Part shown: positions 5,640-7,079 of the stretch, in pieces
Layout of the letters: each line of letters begins with the position of its first letter
How positions within the stretch are numbered: the first letter of the stretch is position 1
Assembly (NCBI GenBank): GCA_039714495.1
Contig: JBDLJD010000192.1
Coordinates: 1 to 7,079 of the forward strand
Length of the DNA stretch: 7,079 nucleotides
Direction: 5' to 3'
Source of the DNA: JAJDNW01 sp039714495
GTDB taxonomy: Bacteria > Desulfobacterota > Desulfobacteria > Desulfobacterales > B30-G6
Position numbers and translations under genes: made by a program
The notes under the pieces: model-generated
What the model was told of the DNA's origin: nothing
The model's input: the letters and a program-made list of their open reading frames with translations, nothing else
The model's database searches: none

Positions 5640-6971
5640 TCAGAAAGGCAGCATGCCGCGGCCGAATCCGCGCATACCCCCCTTGTTGATTTTTTTCATC
5701 ATTTTTAATATTTGTGCGTAACTTTTCAATAGCTTATTAACATCTTGTACACGAGTTCCGCTCCCCGTTGCAATCCTTTTCCTGCGGCTCCCGTTTATGA
5801 TCGAATGCTGGCGCCGTTCGTGAGGTGTCATGGAGTTGATGATGGCCTCGATGCGAACAAACTCACTGTCGTCCACCTGCAGGTTTTTCAACTGCTTCAT
5901 ATTGCCCATGCCGGGAATCATCTTCATCAGGTCCGAAAAAGAACCCATTTTCCGGATCTGAACCATCTGGTCACGAAAATCCTCCAGCGTAAACTGGCTT
6001 TTGCGCAGCTTTTTTTCGAGCTCGGCCGCCTTTTTTTCATCCATTACGGACTGGGCTTTTTCGATCATGGTCAGGACATCACCCATGCCCAGTATTCTGG
6101 ATGCCATCCGCTCGGGATGAAACGGCTCCAGTTCACTCAACTTTTCGCCTACACCGACAAACTTGATCGGCTTCTGGGTAACCGACTTGATGGATATGGC
6201 CGCACCGCCGCGGGCGTCTCCATCCATCTTGGTCAGCACCACACCGCCGATTTCCAGTTCGTCATCAAATGACTTGGCGATGTTGACCGCATCCTGTCCG
6301 GTCATTGCATCTGCAATCAGCAGAATCTCGGAAGGCGCAACCGCGGCCTTGATGCCCTTCAGCTCACCCATCAGCGCTTCATCGATGTGCAGCCGGCCGG
6401 CCGTATCGAGCAACAGGGTATCACAACCTTCCTGTTGAGCAGCCACCCTGGCCTTCTGACAAATATCCACCGGATCCATGCCTGTATCCGATTCGAATAC
6501 AGGCACATCAAGCTGAGCGGCCAGCTTTTTCAGCTGGTCTATGGCTGCCGGACGGTAGATATCCACCGGTACAAGGTAGGGTTTACGCCCCTTATCCCTT
6601 AAATATACGGCAAGCTTGCCTGCGGTCGTCGTTTTACCGGAACCCTGCAGTCCCACCAGCATAATCGACACGGGCCGTGTTCCGGTCAGGATCAGGTCCT
6701 GGTGCTCCCCGCCCATGAGAGCGGTAAGCTCTTCATTGACAATCTTAATGACCTGTTGACCGGGGGTAAGGCTGGTCATGACCTCCTGACCCAGCGCCCG
6801 GTCCTTGATGCCGGCGACAAACGTCTTGACCACTTTATAGTGGACATCCGCTTCCAGGAGGGCCATGCGGACCTCCTTCAGGCCGTCCGTAATATTCTTC
6901 TCGGTAAGCTTACCGTGGCCTTTCAGTTTTTTGAATACTGTGTTAAGCTTATCACTTAAATTGTCAAACAT
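5640..6971 (-). CDS. ffh: Signal recognition particle protein Ffh (SRP54)
   Basis: Ffh is the GTPase of the signal recognition particle. With 4.5S RNA it binds signal sequences emerging from ribosomes and brings them to FtsY at the inner membrane. The 443 residues contain all three domains: the N helical bundle (about 1-88), the G domain (about 100-295) and the methionine-rich M domain (about 325-443). GTPase motifs are GLQGSGKTTTAGKLA (107-121), VDIYRPAAIDQL (136-147), DTAGRLH (189-195), TKMDGDARGG (247-256) and GVGEKLSELEPF (273-284). The RNA-binding helix-turn-helix has SRRKRIATGSGTRVQDVN (395-412), and the tail KMMKKINKGGMRGFGRGMLPF is typical. The ATG at 6971 fits the family N terminus (MFDNLSDKL) but has no clear Shine-Dalgarno. 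It is the first gene of the cluster in this window; 4.5S RNA is not encoded here. Confidence 0.98.
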   Translation of the reverse strand: MFDNLSDKLNTVFKKLKGHGKLTEKNITDGLKEVRMALLEADVHYKVVKTFVAGIKDRALGQEVMTSLTPGQQVIKIVNEELTALMGGEHQDLILTGTRPVSIMLVGLQGSGKTTTAGKLAVYLRDKGRKPYLVPVDIYRPAAIDQLKKLAAQLDVPVFESDTGMDPVDICQKARVAAQQEGCDTLLLDTAGRLHIDEALMGELKGIKAAVAPSEILLIADAMTGQDAVNIAKSFDDELEIGGVVLTKMDGDARGGAAISIKSVTQKPIKFVGVGEKLSELEPFHPERMASRILGMGDVLTMIEKAQSVMDEKKAAELEKKLRKSQFTLEDFRDQMVQIRKMGSFSDLMKMIPGMGNMKQLKNLQVDDSEFVRIEAIINSMTPHERRQHSIINGSRRKRIATGSGTRVQDVNKLLKSYAQILKMMKKINKGGMRGFGRGMLPF

Positions 6972-7033
6972 GGTTCATCACTGTGCATACTTTTACATTA
7001 GGCAGGCGCTATAACACGCCCTTGAAACTCCTA

Positions 7034-7062
7034 AAAGTAATATTGTTCTGATTGCATGTCAA
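7034..7062 (-). promoter_or_regulatory. Candidate promoter upstream of ffh
   Basis: On the minus strand a perfect -35 consensus TTGACA (7062-7057) lies 62-78 bases before the possible start region of ffh transcription and about 86 bases before its ATG. The best -10 at 17-base spacing is TACTTT (7039-7034), only three of six; TATTAC is closer to consensus but its 14-base spacing is too short. The -35 box sits in the loop of a small inverted repeat, ATTGC (7051-7055) and GCAAT (7063-7067), a possible regulator site. With a weak -10, the call is tentative. Confidence 0.3.
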
Positions 7063-7079
7063 GCAATATCGGTTGTCAT

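Noticed and set aside
5745..6272. 175-codon + strand open frame opposite ffh
   Set aside because: It lies inside a fully conserved ffh and its translation shows no family features.

Overview
The window looks like a chromosomal segment of a Gram-negative bacterium, probably of the Desulfobacterota (former Deltaproteobacteria, Desulfobacterales-like). This is an inference from gene order and protein style: ffh-rpsP-khpA-rimM-trmD, then a PF09936-type RNA methyltransferase, then rplS-rnhB-yraN. No sequence search was possible.

Layout. Positions 1-189 are an AT-rich leader. A complete MscS-type mechanosensitive channel gene follows on the + strand (190-1053). A 445-base stretch with no credible gene comes next, ending in a probable intrinsic terminator for the opposite strand (1458-1484). 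Everything from 1499 to 6971 is a nine-gene minus-strand cluster, transcribed from right to left: ffh (6971-5640), rpsP (5627-5373), khpA (5329-5099), rimM (5094-4567), trmD (4566-3778), a second SPOUT-type methyltransferase (about 3830-3267), rplS (2966-2619), rnhB (2493-1882) and yraN (1885-1499). A putative ffh promoter lies at 7034-7062.

The genes share a theme of ribosome and translation upkeep. Ffh is the protein part of the signal recognition particle. S16 (rpsP) and L19 (rplS) are ribosomal proteins. RimM matures the 30S subunit, and S16 belongs to that subunit. TrmD makes m1G37 in tRNA. KhpA is a small RNA-binding KH protein. The PF09936 protein is a predicted RNA methyltransferase of unknown substrate. 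RNase HII removes ribonucleotides from DNA, and YraN is a nuclease-fold protein of unclear role. Most junctions are tight: rimM and trmD abut, trmD overlaps the next gene by 53-62 bases, rnhB and yraN share GTGA, and the rpsP Shine-Dalgarno touches the ffh stop codon. Two junctions are looser: a 300-base gap before rplS, which holds 7-base-period repeats and a candidate promoter, and a 125-base gap before rnhB, which holds an inverted-repeat element with alternative folds.

The coding content is ordinary housekeeping DNA, and I see no new multi-gene system. The points worth a second look are non-coding (the two intergenic repeat regions) or concern gene arrangement (two SPOUT-type methyltransferases in overlapping frames, the second using a TTG start).
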